Assembly (NCBI RefSeq): GCF_010119245.1
Contig: NZ_WNKG01000013.1
Coordinates: 62,001-126,000 of the forward strand
DNA: 64,000 bases
Direction: 5' to 3'
DNA from: Cyclobacterium salsum
GTDB taxonomy: Bacteria; Bacteroidota; Bacteroidia; Cytophagales; Cyclobacteriaceae
Below are positions 44,971 through 53,154 of this stretch, piece by piece (positions within the stretch are counted from its first letter, which is position 1; every line of letters begins with the position of its first letter). The notes below the pieces were generated by a model. The model searched no databases, was not told the DNA's origin, and saw only the letters and a program-made list of their open reading frames with translations. The position numbers and the translations under genes are program-made.

Positions 44971-46257
44971 ATGTCCGAAATTGCTAAACTATCCTTTAAA
45001 GGAAAAGAATATGATCTACCAGTCATCGAAGGTACCGAAAACGAACAGGCCGTTGATATTGCCAAACTCCGTGGGCAATCTGGTCTGATCACAATAGACC
45101 CCGGATATAAGAATACAGGGTCGACAAAAAGTGCCATCACTTTTTTGGATGGGGAAGAAGGTATTCTCAGATACAGGGGATATAACATCGAAGATTTGGC
45201 AGAAAACTCTAATTTTTTGGAGGTTTCCTACCTACTGATTAATGGCGACCTGCCCACTGCCTCTCAGTATGAAAAATTTTCTAATAGAATTACCAAGCAC
45301 ACCCTTGTGCATGAGGATATAAAGAAGATACTGGATGGGTTTCCATCGGTAGCACATCCTATGGGCGTTCTTTCCTCTCTTATTTGTTCCCTCACCGCTT
45401 TTTATCCCAATTCGCTGGACCCCAATAATACCGACGAAGAAATTCAACTCAGCATCGTTAGGCTAATGGCTAAAATGCCAACTTTCGCAGCATGGGCTTA
45501 CAAAAATAAAATGGGACATCCGGTAAATTATCCGGACAATAACCTGGATTTTTGCGGCAACTTTATGAAGATGATGTTTGCCTTGCCTTCGGAAAAATAC
45601 GAGGTGGATCCGGTTATTTCGAATGCCTTGGATAAATTACTCATCCTTCATGCCGATCATGAGCAGAACTGTTCGACTTCTACCGTACGAATTGTGGGTT
45701 CCTCCCAAGCCAGTATTTATGCCTCTATTTCTGCAGGAATTAATGCACTTTGGGGTCCTCTCCATGGCGGAGCCAATCAATCCGTGATCGAAATGCTGGA
45801 GGCAATTAAAAACGATGGTGGGGATTCTAAAAAATACCTGGAAAAGGCAAAAGATAAAAACGATCCTTTCCGTCTGATGGGATTCGGTCATAGGGTATAT
45901 AAGAACTTCGACCCTCGCGCCAAAATCATCAAAAAAGCTGCTGACGATGTCTTGGAAAAACTCGGAATCGATGATGCCGTGCTGGATATCGCCAAGGAGT
46001 TGGAAAATGCAGCTTTAAATGATCCCTATTTTGTAGAACGTAAATTGTACCCCAATGTGGATTTCTACTCCGGTATTATCTACCGTGCCCTGGGGATTCC
46101 TACCGATATGTTTACCGTCATGTTTGCCTTGGGTCGCCTTCCAGGGTGGATTGCGCAGTGGAAAGAGATGCGGGAAAACAACGAACCTATTGGGAGACCC
46201 CGTCAGGTATATGTGGGCTCAACACAGCGAGCATACGTTCCCATGGAAAAAAGATAA
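44971..46257 (+). CDS. gltA: citrate synthase
   Basis: Cytosolic enzyme of 428 residues condensing oxaloacetate and acetyl-CoA at the entry of the citric acid cycle. Active-site regions are present: LHADHEQNCSTSTVRIVGSS, WGPLHGGANQ with the catalytic His, and FGHRVYKNFDPRAKI, followed by FYSGIIYRALGIP. The N-terminal beta domain (AKLSFKGKEYDLPVIEGTEN) is of the type found in hexameric, Gram-negative citrate synthases. It stands alone between two terminators. Confidence 0.97.
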   Translation: MSEIAKLSFKGKEYDLPVIEGTENEQAVDIAKLRGQSGLITIDPGYKNTGSTKSAITFLDGEEGILRYRGYNIEDLAENSNFLEVSYLLINGDLPTASQYEKFSNRITKHTLVHEDIKKILDGFPSVAHPMGVLSSLICSLTAFYPNSLDPNNTDEEIQLSIVRLMAKMPTFAAWAYKNKMGHPVNYPDNNLDFCGNFMKMMFALPSEKYEVDPVISNALDKLLILHADHEQNCSTSTVRIVGSSQASIYASISAGINALWGPLHGGANQSVIEMLEAIKNDGGDSKKYLEKAKDKNDPFRLMGFGHRVYKNFDPRAKIIKKAADDVLEKLGIDDAVLDIAKELENAALNDPYFVERKLYPNVDFYSGIIYRALGIPTDMFTVMFALGRLPGWIAQWKEMRENNEPIGRPRQVYVGSTQRAYVPMEKR

Positions 46258-46280
46258 ATCAACAGGAGTTGTACCGAATA

Positions 46281-46305
46281 AAAAAGGGCTTTATAGCCCT
46301 TTTTT
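46281..46305 (+). terminator. rho-independent terminator of gltA
   Basis: A stem of AAAAAGGGCT against AGCCCTTTTT with a 4-5 base loop lies 24 bases after the citrate synthase stop and ends in a T-run. Confidence 0.88.
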
Positions 46306-46379
46306 AGGTTATATTCAAAATAAAATTTAGCATTGAATCCGCTTAGTAAGTAATTATTTTTTGTTCCTCGCTAATTTCG

Positions 46380-46410
46380 TTGCTTTGAAAATAATTTTTT
46401 CTTACCTTTG
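46380..46410 (+). promoter_or_regulatory. Bacteroidota-type promoter of the DEAD-box helicase gene
   Basis: TTG at 46380-46382 is followed after 20 bases by TACCTTTG (46403-46410), a full match to the TAnnTTTG -7 box at suitable spacing. The predicted start near 46416 leaves a leader of about 100 bases before the helicase ATG, consistent with post-transcriptional control as known for cold-induced helicases. Confidence 0.6.
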
Positions 46411-46518
46411 CAACTTATTATAATTTAATATTTTTCTCCTACGCCGTGGGGTTCCTTATTGTTGATCGACACTGGGATATTTAGGAATACCGTGGCTTTG
46501 AGAAGTAAGGAACATTTC

Positions 46519-48216
46519 ATGGAAAACGAAGTAACATTCTCAGACCTTGGGATTTCGGAAGAAATCCTAAGGGCAGTGGAAGATATGGGCTATACCCAAC
46601 CTTCCCCTATTCAAACACAAACCATTCCCCTATTATTACAAGGTGCCGATGTCATCGGACAAGCTCAAACGGGAACTGGTAAAACTGCTGCATTTGGCAT
46701 TCCGATCATCGACCGGATAGATACCAGCAAAAGCAAGCCACAAGCATTGATTCTTTGCCCTACCCGGGAACTAGCCGTGCAGGTAGAGGGAGAGATCGTG
46801 AAACTCACTAAATACAAAAAGCAAATTTCTTCTACCTGTATTTACGGTGGAGAGGCCATAGACCGACAAATCAGAAGTCTGAAAAGAGGCGTTCAGATTG
46901 TGGTAGGTACCCCTGGCAGAATCATGGACCATATGAACAGGCGAACACTTGACCTAAGTCAGGTGGAAGTGATTGTTCTGGATGAAGCCGATGAAATGCT
47001 GGACATGGGATTTCGCGAAGACATCGAAACCATATTGAGTTCCATGCCTAATGAAAGGCAAACGGTGTTTTTCTCCGCTACCATGCCGAAACCTATTCTG
47101 GAACTTACCAGAAAGTACCAGACGGACCCGGAAATCATCAAAGTACTCCGAAAAGAACTAACCGTAGAAAACATATCGCAAGTATATTATGAAGTAAGAT
47201 CCGGTTTAAAAACGGACCTGATTAGCAGGCTAATAAACCTTCATCAATACAAACTCAGTGTTATTTTTTGCAATACCAAAAGGGTAACGGACGAAGTTAC
47301 GGAGGAACTAAATGCCAAAGGCGTTCCTGCAGAGGCCTTACACGGTGACCTGTCACAGGCACAGCGTACCAAGGTGATGAATAAGTTCAGAAAGGGCCAT
47401 TGTGCCGTGTTGGTTGCGACAGATGTCGCTGCCAGGGGCATTGATGTAGAAAATGTAGAAGCGGTATTTAATTTCGACCTGCCATTGGATGAAGAAAATT
47501 ACGTTCACCGAATAGGACGTACAGGTAGGGCTGGAAAATCAGGAACGGCTATTAGCTTTGTTTCCGGAAGAAGGGACGCAGGAAAAATAAATGATCTGGA
47601 AAGGTTTATCAAAACTTCAATTGATAAAGCAGCTCCCCCTTCAGTGGACCAATTAATCCAAATGAAGAAAGAGCAGCTTATCAAAGATATCCACCGACAG
47701 CTTGCCAAAACAGGAGACGATCAGGTCTTTGAAGAAGTAATTGGTAATTTACTAGCGGAAGGTATATCCCTGGAGCAGGTTGCCATGGGGCTGGTGAAGT
47801 TGCATTTAGGAGAAGCAGTAGAAAAGTTCAAAGAAATGAATTTCACTCCGGATAAAGACCGGGCTTTCGGAAGAGATGACAAGCGCCCCAGAAGGGAACG
47901 TTCGGATCGTGACCGGGGGGGCAAAAGTCACCGTGGAAGCGAACGAGGCGGAAGAAAGGGCAAGCGAGAGAGAGAGCCAAATATGGCCCGGCTATTTTTG
48001 AATCTGGGTAAAAAGGACCGGATTCGTCCCAATGATATCGTAGGAGCCATTGCGGGAGAAACCGGCGTATCCGGAGGAAGCATAGGCGAAATAGATATCT
48101 ATGATAGCTTTTCGTTTGTAGATATTCCTAAAAAAGACGTTACACATGTAATCAAAGTAATGAATACAAACACCATTAAAGGAAAACAGGTTAATTTTGA
48201 GGTCTCAAAGCCCTGA
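46519..48216 (+). CDS. DEAD-box RNA helicase with DbpA-type RNA-binding domain
   Basis: ATP-dependent RNA helicase of 565 residues. Motifs in order: AQTGTGKTAAFGIP (I), PTRELAVQ (Ia), GTPGRIMDH (Ib), DEAD in VIVLDEADEMLDMGF (II), SATMP (III), ATDVAARGIDVENV (V), HRIGRTGRAGKSG (VI). A basic linker rich in Arg, Lys and Gly (about 455-500) precedes a C-terminal DbpA-like RNA-binding domain (ARLFLNLGKKDRIRPNDIVG). ATG at 46519 is preceded by AAGGAA; an in-frame TTG at 46459 is less likely. Resembles DeaD/CsdA, which act in ribosome assembly and cold adaptation. Confidence 0.95.
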   Translation: MENEVTFSDLGISEEILRAVEDMGYTQPSPIQTQTIPLLLQGADVIGQAQTGTGKTAAFGIPIIDRIDTSKSKPQALILCPTRELAVQVEGEIVKLTKYKKQISSTCIYGGEAIDRQIRSLKRGVQIVVGTPGRIMDHMNRRTLDLSQVEVIVLDEADEMLDMGFREDIETILSSMPNERQTVFFSATMPKPILELTRKYQTDPEIIKVLRKELTVENISQVYYEVRSGLKTDLISRLINLHQYKLSVIFCNTKRVTDEVTEELNAKGVPAEALHGDLSQAQRTKVMNKFRKGHCAVLVATDVAARGIDVENVEAVFNFDLPLDEENYVHRIGRTGRAGKSGTAISFVSGRRDAGKINDLERFIKTSIDKAAPPSVDQLIQMKKEQLIKDIHRQLAKTGDDQVFEEVIGNLLAEGISLEQVAMGLVKLHLGEAVEKFKEMNFTPDKDRAFGRDDKRPRRERSDRDRGGKSHRGSERGGRKGKREREPNMARLFLNLGKKDRIRPNDIVGAIAGETGVSGGSIGEIDIYDSFSFVDIPKKDVTHVIKVMNTNTIKGKQVNFEVSKP

Positions 48217-48243
48217 TACACCTACCTTAAATCGGATGTAAAA

Positions 48244-48275
48244 CAGAAAGTCACCTTTAATCGGGTGACTTTCTG
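48244..48275. terminator. bidirectional terminator between converging genes
   Basis: A perfect 12-base-pair stem (CAGAAAGTCACC and GGTGACTTTCTG) with an 8-base loop lies between the helicase gene and the converging reductase gene. The right side runs into CATTTTATA, the left into a short A-rich stretch. Confidence 0.8.
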
Positions 48276-48364
48276 CATTTTATACGCTTCGGCATCTGTC
48301 AGGGATGAACTTAGGATGAACTTATTTCCCTAAACAGGTGCTTGTTCCCGAACCGAAAGGATAC

Positions 48365-49312
48365 TTATTTTCGGAATGCCTTTATTTTTGTGTGTATTAG
48401 TTCTCCCATTCTTTGATAGTTTATTGCTTCCAACCCGACTTGCCGGGATTTTTCAATAACATCCTCCAAGAGAGTCGCTTTTTCACCTGTTTTACCCTGT
48501 TCCACATCGAGTTGAAAAGAAGATTTTGAGTCATAAGGAAAATTTGAAAGCAGAGAGCGGGTAACTTCCACGTCCCCATCTCTTAGTGCTATTCCATTTG
48601 CACGGGCCAGTGCTACTAATTCCTGCATTAAACTCCGCCAGGCTGCCATCAGTTCCGAAGAGGCCTTCACCTGGCCAAAACTCACCCCATACGCAGCACT
48701 GAGGCAGCCCAGGCTCGAAATAAACAAAAACTTTCTCCACAGGTGAAGCTGAATGTCAGCAGTCAAATTGATTGGTACCCCGGAATTTTCCAGAAAAGAA
48801 AAAAACCACTGGAAATCATTTTTCGAAGGTACTCCGGCTACCATTTTTCCCGGTCCTCCCAGATGTTTAACCCTTCCGGGGCTAACAACATTGGAAATTA
48901 GATAGATGCAGGCATCCAATACTTCAGCACCCCTGACAAAGGGACGGATCCGGCTGGCGGCATCCACCATATTCTGTAAGGGAATTACCAATGTCTGATC
49001 GGAAAACAAGCCTTGGTTCTCCTGTACGGCCGCAACCAATCCCGGTGCTTTTGTTGCCAGGATAATCACATCGAAGGGGGTGGAAGGGCTGCCACTTTTC
49101 TGAATCCGATCGGGATGAATCAATACTTTTTGTTGGTCGAACTCAAATACCAATCCGTTCTCCTGCAGAGATGCCAAGGTGCTACCCCTGGCCACAAAGG
49201 TGATTTCAACACCCGCCGGACGATCTGCAAGGAGCAACTTTGCGCCCAAAAAGCCTCCAACTCCACCTAACCCCAGTATAGCGATCCGTTTATGTTTCTG
49301 TTCAAATGGCAT
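48365..49312 (-). CDS. 2-dehydropantoate 2-reductase (ApbA/PanE family)
   Basis: NADPH-dependent reductase of 315 residues, probably making pantoate for coenzyme A synthesis. N-terminal Rossmann motif IAILGLGGVGGFLGAKLL, middle LVIPLQNMVDAASRIRPFV with a Gln-Asn pair of the family, and a C-terminal helical domain beginning near LHLWRKFLFISSLGCLSAAYG, where the catalytic Lys of the family lies in WRKF. Related ketopantoate reductase-like enzymes with other substrates exist, so no gene symbol is given. It is a single gene converging on the helicase. Confidence 0.88.
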   Translation of the reverse strand: MPFEQKHKRIAILGLGGVGGFLGAKLLLADRPAGVEITFVARGSTLASLQENGLVFEFDQQKVLIHPDRIQKSGSPSTPFDVIILATKAPGLVAAVQENQGLFSDQTLVIPLQNMVDAASRIRPFVRGAEVLDACIYLISNVVSPGRVKHLGGPGKMVAGVPSKNDFQWFFSFLENSGVPINLTADIQLHLWRKFLFISSLGCLSAAYGVSFGQVKASSELMAAWRSLMQELVALARANGIALRDGDVEVTRSLLSNFPYDSKSSFQLDVEQGKTGEKATLLEDVIEKSRQVGLEAINYQRMGELIHTKIKAFRK

Positions 49313-49575
49313 TTCTCTGATAAACTTAAGTTAAAAGGCGTGCCCTATTGCTTCGCTCCGGACGAAATTAGAACGAAAACAGCAACCAAACCAAATTCAA
49401 ACACATCGATTTTTTAAATCATACATTCGGACACCTTTCTGTGTTTTGAAAATTGTACCCGATGACATGGCTCCTATTGCTTAGAATTCTTAAGAAAAAA
49501 ATAGTTTATTCCTCCAGATACTACCCGTCCTTTTTTTTGATGACCTTTGCTACCTAAAGTAAAGAAAAGTAAAAA

Positions 49576-50325
49576 ATGGAAATTTTTCTTCATACGGAAA
49601 CCTGGATAGCCCTGCTTACCCTCACCTTTCTAGAAATTGTATTGGGTGTAGACAATATTATTTTTATTTCAATTGTCTCCAACAAATTACCGGAACACCA
49701 GCAGCCTAAAGCCAGAAAGTTGGGACTCGCCATGGCGTTGGTTTTTAGAATATTGCTGTTGTTGGGGATTAGCTATATTATTAAATTCACGCAACCCTTG
49801 GTGACGATCGCTGGATTTGAACTGAGCGGTAGGGATTTGATTTTATTTTTTGGTGGGCTCTTTTTATTATTCAAATCAACCCTGGAGATTCATCATAAAA
49901 TGGAAGGCCATGCGCAGGAAATCAAACCGAAATCCGCTACCAGCATGAGAAACGTAATCTTTCAGATCATTTTTCTGGACATCATCTTTTCGTTCGACAG
50001 CATCCTTACGGCCGTCGGTTTGGTGGACGAAGTGATCATCATGATTATCGCTGTCATCATTTCCATTGCCATAATGATGGCCTTTGCAGGTGCCATCAGT
50101 CGGTTTATTAATAAGCATCCCACTTTACAGATTTTAGCGCTGTCTTTTCTGATGTTAATTGGGTTCATGTTGCTCGTAGAAGGTTTACACTTTGAAGTTC
50201 CTAAGGGGTATATCTATTTTGCTGTGTTCTTTTCACTGGGGGTAGAAATCGTGAACATGCGGATGCGTAAAAAGGGTAGCAGCGATACCGTTCAGTTAAA
50301 CCCTCGTATTAAAGAAAAAAGCTGA
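49576..50325 (+). CDS. TerC-family integral membrane protein
   Basis: Membrane protein of 249 residues with about seven transmembrane segments. Conserved acidic motifs lie in membrane helices: EIVLGVDNIIFISIVSNKLP near the start and DIIFSFDSILTAVGLVDE in the middle. TerC proteins are tied to metal (manganese or calcium) export and co-translational metal loading of secreted enzymes, so a role in metallating exported proteins such as the sulfatases is conceivable but unproven. It is a single gene with no partner visible. Confidence 0.92.
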   Translation: MEIFLHTETWIALLTLTFLEIVLGVDNIIFISIVSNKLPEHQQPKARKLGLAMALVFRILLLLGISYIIKFTQPLVTIAGFELSGRDLILFFGGLFLLFKSTLEIHHKMEGHAQEIKPKSATSMRNVIFQIIFLDIIFSFDSILTAVGLVDEVIIMIIAVIISIAIMMAFAGAISRFINKHPTLQILALSFLMLIGFMLLVEGLHFEVPKGYIYFAVFFSLGVEIVNMRMRKKGSSDTVQLNPRIKEKS

Positions 50326-50439
50326 CGTAGGCAGCTGGTTACCGTTCTTGTAAGCCTTCCAACCTGTTCATTTTATCCCTGGCGATCTTGAGCAGAAATC
50401 AGGATTTTGATAATCAAGCATGTATCCTTTTCCGGGAGT

Positions 50440-50447
50440 TATATTTG
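50440..50447 (+). promoter_or_regulatory. candidate -7 promoter box of the methyltransferase gene
   Basis: TATATTTG matches TAnnTTTG and lies 52 bases upstream of the ATG at 50500. There is no TTG at the expected -33 distance. Confidence 0.4.
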
Positions 50448-50499
50448 CTAGCTATTGGTATTCCATTTATTTTAGCTTACATAATGGCGATACACGGAA

Positions 50500-51198
50500 A
50501 TGGACTGGCTTTATAACGAATTCAAACAAACCGGAAAGGACTATGCCTCTCAGGAGGAAGTAGAAATCTATGACCCCTCACACGATGACTTCCGGAACAT
50601 CCAACAAGAAATTGCTCATGCTGAAAGTTGGATTATACCCGTTCCTAACGCCTCCATTTTAGATATTGGTTGTGGAACTGGAAGTTTTTCGATACACTTT
50701 GCCAAAAACTGCCGAAAAGTGTATGCCATAGATATTTCCTCTCCCATGCTTTCTTTTGCCCGTGCCAAATCAGTCTTGGAAAATTTGGACAACATTGATT
50801 TTATCCATGGGGGCTATTTAAATTATGAATTGCCGGATAATTCAATACATGGCGTAATCAGCTCACTTTCCCTGCATCATTTGCCGGATTTCTGGAAGGA
50901 AAAGGCGCTTGAGCGAATTTTTTCCGTACTAAAACCCGCCGGAAAACTTTACTTGCACGATGTTGTAATCCCCAATGAATTTCCTGAAAAAGCCATTCAG
51001 GAGTTTATCGATTTGCAGGGTAAAAGGGGTGGAAATTTCTTACGCGAAGATACCCTGATCCATTTCAAAGAGGAATTTTCCACATTCGATTGGATAGTGC
51101 AAACCATGTTGAAAAATGTTGGTTTTCAGGTTCGGGAAATTACCACCCGGGACCGGGTATTAAGAACCTACCTCTGTGAAAAGCCGCTGGAACCCTAA
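50500..51198 (+). CDS. class I SAM-dependent methyltransferase
   Basis: Cytosolic protein of 232 residues. The SAM-binding motif I is ASILDIGCGTGSFSIHFAKN; VYAIDISSPMLSFARAKS follows as motif II, and GVISSLSLHHLPDFWKEKAL as the later post-motif region. The C-terminal part (FQVREITTRDRVLRTYLCEK) is compatible with a small-molecule methyltransferase. Substrate cannot be told from sequence and the neighbours offer no hint. Confidence 0.88.
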   Translation: MDWLYNEFKQTGKDYASQEEVEIYDPSHDDFRNIQQEIAHAESWIIPVPNASILDIGCGTGSFSIHFAKNCRKVYAIDISSPMLSFARAKSVLENLDNIDFIHGGYLNYELPDNSIHGVISSLSLHHLPDFWKEKALERIFSVLKPAGKLYLHDVVIPNEFPEKAIQEFIDLQGKRGGNFLREDTLIHFKEEFSTFDWIVQTMLKNVGFQVREITTRDRVLRTYLCEKPLEP

Positions 51199-51569
51199 GC
51201 ACTTTCGGTTTTTTCACCCTTCCGAAACCCAACTAACTGTAACTGTCATTCGATGCCAGGAGTCCTTTGTTATTGTAGTAAATTGAAGTTAGTGTTTACC
51301 TGCATACCTTACTTTTTGGATCCTTAGACTTTACAGCCTGAATCTAAACACAGCGAAATACGCGGCAAGTACTTTGGGCCTACAAAATTCCGGGTTCGTT
51401 TCGTTGGCTCATCAGACGCACATCCCCTATAGGGTAGCATGACTACAAGGCAGATTCGAAAGCCTCTTAGGGTCTGGTAAAAGCCGTTCTCTTTGCAAAA
51501 AAGGCATGTCAAACAAGGTTTTCTTCGGGTTATATGGCTTCTCAGCAGCAAAAATCTCAGTTTTTTTGG
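51199..51569. other. about 370-base intergenic region, possible degenerate repeat
   Basis: No convincing gene. A minus-strand frame of 75 codons covers part of it but has no start signal and an odd Cys/Arg-rich translation. The stretch around 51360-51480 has a composition different from its neighbours and contains the palindrome CCCTATAGGG (51425-51434), so it may be an old mobile repeat. No second copy is in the window. Confidence 0.35.
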
Positions 51570-51577
51570 TATCTTTG
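51570..51577 (+). promoter_or_regulatory. -7 promoter box just before the lipoprotein ATG
   Basis: TATCTTTG matches TAnnTTTG exactly and ends 3 bases before the ATG at 51581. If it is the promoter, the transcript would begin at or within a few bases of the start codon, giving a leaderless mRNA. A -33 TTG is not evident. Confidence 0.4.
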
Positions 51578-51580
51578 CCC

Positions 51581-52423
51581 ATGGTTAGAAAAATTCCAGC
51601 GGTAATATTTCTAGTGCCTGGTTTTCTACTGGCCTGTACCAGCCTTAAACCTATCCAACAGTTATCAACCGTGGCCAGTCAGGGTCTGGATCATATGCAT
51701 GAACTGGAATACAGTTTTACCAGCCACTGCAAGGACGATTGTTATTTTCAGAAAATTCAAACATATACCATTGAGCGAAATCTCGATTGCTTCTGCACTG
51801 ATTACCAGGAAGCAGACAGAGTAGTTAAGGATTTATTTCTGGTATTGGAAAATTATTGGAATGGACTTGAGTTGTTGGGTTCACCCGGACTGGTTAATTA
51901 TGATCTCTCCTCTCCGGTGAAAGGGCTACAAAGTGCAAACCTGATTGACATGAGTGAAGGAGAGGCGTCTGCCTTCCAAAAACTTTCAGAATTGGCCGTA
52001 AATGCAAGTACCGGACAGTACCGAAAAAAACGGATCGTTTCTTATATGACAGAGGCCGATCCCCACCTGAACTTGATCAGCAAAAAACTAGCTTTCGTTC
52101 TGGAGAAAAACCTGCTCGGGCTGCTGGAAATTCAAAAAGAAAGTTGGTATGCTCATTACAAGACCCTCACTATAAATGATACACTTAGCCCATTAGAAAA
52201 AGAATGGGCTGTTGAAAAATACTACCGTTTATTGGAGGATTCGGATAACATTCACTTACGCGTACAATCAATAGTGCGCCTATTAGACCTGTTGGCTGTA
52301 AGCCACAGGGAACTATCCAGGAACAACCAAAAGGCATCTCAAAACGGGTTTAAATCCGGTGTGATGAAATTATCAGAAGAGGTCAGAAGTTTACAATATG
52401 AATTTGAGAAATTAAACGAATGA
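51581..52423 (+). CDS. unrecognised lipoprotein with a four-cysteine cluster
   Basis: Putative lipoprotein of 280 residues from the start at 51581, which gives a clean signal (PAVIFLVPGFLLAC, Cys19); the 25 codons upstream would place that signal inside the protein. The mature part has Cys50, Cys54, Cys70 and Cys72 (SHCKDDCYF and DCFCTDY), spacing that could form disulfides or bind metal, and then is mostly helical. I do not recognise a family. It overlaps the next gene by 4 bases (ATGA), so they are coupled. Confidence 0.75.
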   Translation: MVRKIPAVIFLVPGFLLACTSLKPIQQLSTVASQGLDHMHELEYSFTSHCKDDCYFQKIQTYTIERNLDCFCTDYQEADRVVKDLFLVLENYWNGLELLGSPGLVNYDLSSPVKGLQSANLIDMSEGEASAFQKLSELAVNASTGQYRKKRIVSYMTEADPHLNLISKKLAFVLEKNLLGLLEIQKESWYAHYKTLTINDTLSPLEKEWAVEKYYRLLEDSDNIHLRVQSIVRLLDLLAVSHRELSRNNQKASQNGFKSGVMKLSEEVRSLQYEFEKLNE

Positions 52424-52833
52424 AAGAAAGAGTGGATAGCGTTTTTTTGAGCCAGGTGGCAGACGATTTTTTGGAAATAGCCAAAAAATTCAATGATTAC
52501 CGCTTTGAAAAAATCAGTCAGCAATTAATCAGCCAGACGACTTTTGTCGAAATGGGCATAAAAGCCAACCAACTCATGGAAACGGCTCGGGAAATGAAAT
52601 TACTATCCACCCTTATTGTGGAACCAGAGGCTGCGGAAGCACTTCAACAGCTTCAAGCCATCAATCAGGAAATAAAGACCAATATAACTTCCTTAAAAAG
52701 CATTCAAGTGGCTTTTAATTTGATCGGCACCCTGGGGGAATTAGCGCAGGCGGTGGTGGAAAAAAAGCCTGGTTCCATTGCTGAAAATATTCGAACCATT
52801 ATGAATGTTTTAGCAAAAAAAACCGAGGAATAA
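52420..52833 (+). CDS. unrecognised helical protein, second gene of the lipoprotein operon
   Basis: A 137-residue protein with no signal peptide or membrane segment, predicted from composition to be all helical (ADDFLEIAKKFNDYRFEKIS, EAAEALQQLQAINQEIKTNI). Its ATG overlaps the stop of the lipoprotein gene and its own stop overlaps the ATG of a third small frame. Such coupling suggests the products work together. Function unknown; no family recognised. Confidence 0.75.
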   Translation: MKERVDSVFLSQVADDFLEIAKKFNDYRFEKISQQLISQTTFVEMGIKANQLMETAREMKLLSTLIVEPEAAEALQQLQAINQEIKTNITSLKSIQVAFNLIGTLGELAQAVVEKKPGSIAENIRTIMNVLAKKTEE

Positions 52834-52991
52834 TGAAAAGTAGAATCGAAGAAAAAAATAGTTACCAGGACCCAAACGCTACTGTAAAGGAGCCTTCCTC
52901 TCCGGTTTGCTATCAAAATGATCCGGAAATTCAGGAGGAATATCAATTGCCTGCACCAAACCCATCGCCATCAGCCAAAAAAACCAAGTGA
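52833..52991 (+). CDS. small Pro-rich protein, third gene of the lipoprotein operon
   Basis: A 52-codon frame whose ATG shares bases with the preceding TAA (TAATG). The product is hydrophilic, begins MKSRIEEKNSYQDPN and ends in a Pro-rich, basic tail (APNPSPSAKKTK). There is one cysteine and no signal. The tight coupling is the main argument that it is real; nothing can be said about function. Confidence 0.45.
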   Translation: MKSRIEEKNSYQDPNATVKEPSSPVCYQNDPEIQEEYQLPAPNPSPSAKKTK

Positions 52992-53154
52992 AACAATGGA
53001 GAGGATTCCGGTTGAAGCAATCGTCTCATTTTTATACCGGTCAATTCCCGGTTAATCTACAAATCAACCTTCAAATGGGATAATTGGAATAAATTTTAAA
53101 ATGTTTCATAAATAATTTTTATTTTAGACCATTCGTTTAATCAAAAAATAACTA

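Noticed and set aside
46459-46518. TTG start for the helicase 20 codons upstream
   Set aside because: The ATG at 46519 follows AAGGAA and begins with the usual helicase N-terminus, while the upstream residues match nothing.
49313-49575. yybP-ykoY manganese riboswitch before the TerC gene
   Set aside because: Such riboswitches often precede TerC-like genes in other phyla, but no matching stems or conserved loop sequences were found in this gap.
51324-51551. Minus-strand frame of 75 codons in an intergenic region
   Set aside because: Cys/Arg-rich translation without family resemblance, no ribosome-binding or promoter signal, and overlap with the promoter of the lipoprotein gene; more likely non-coding.
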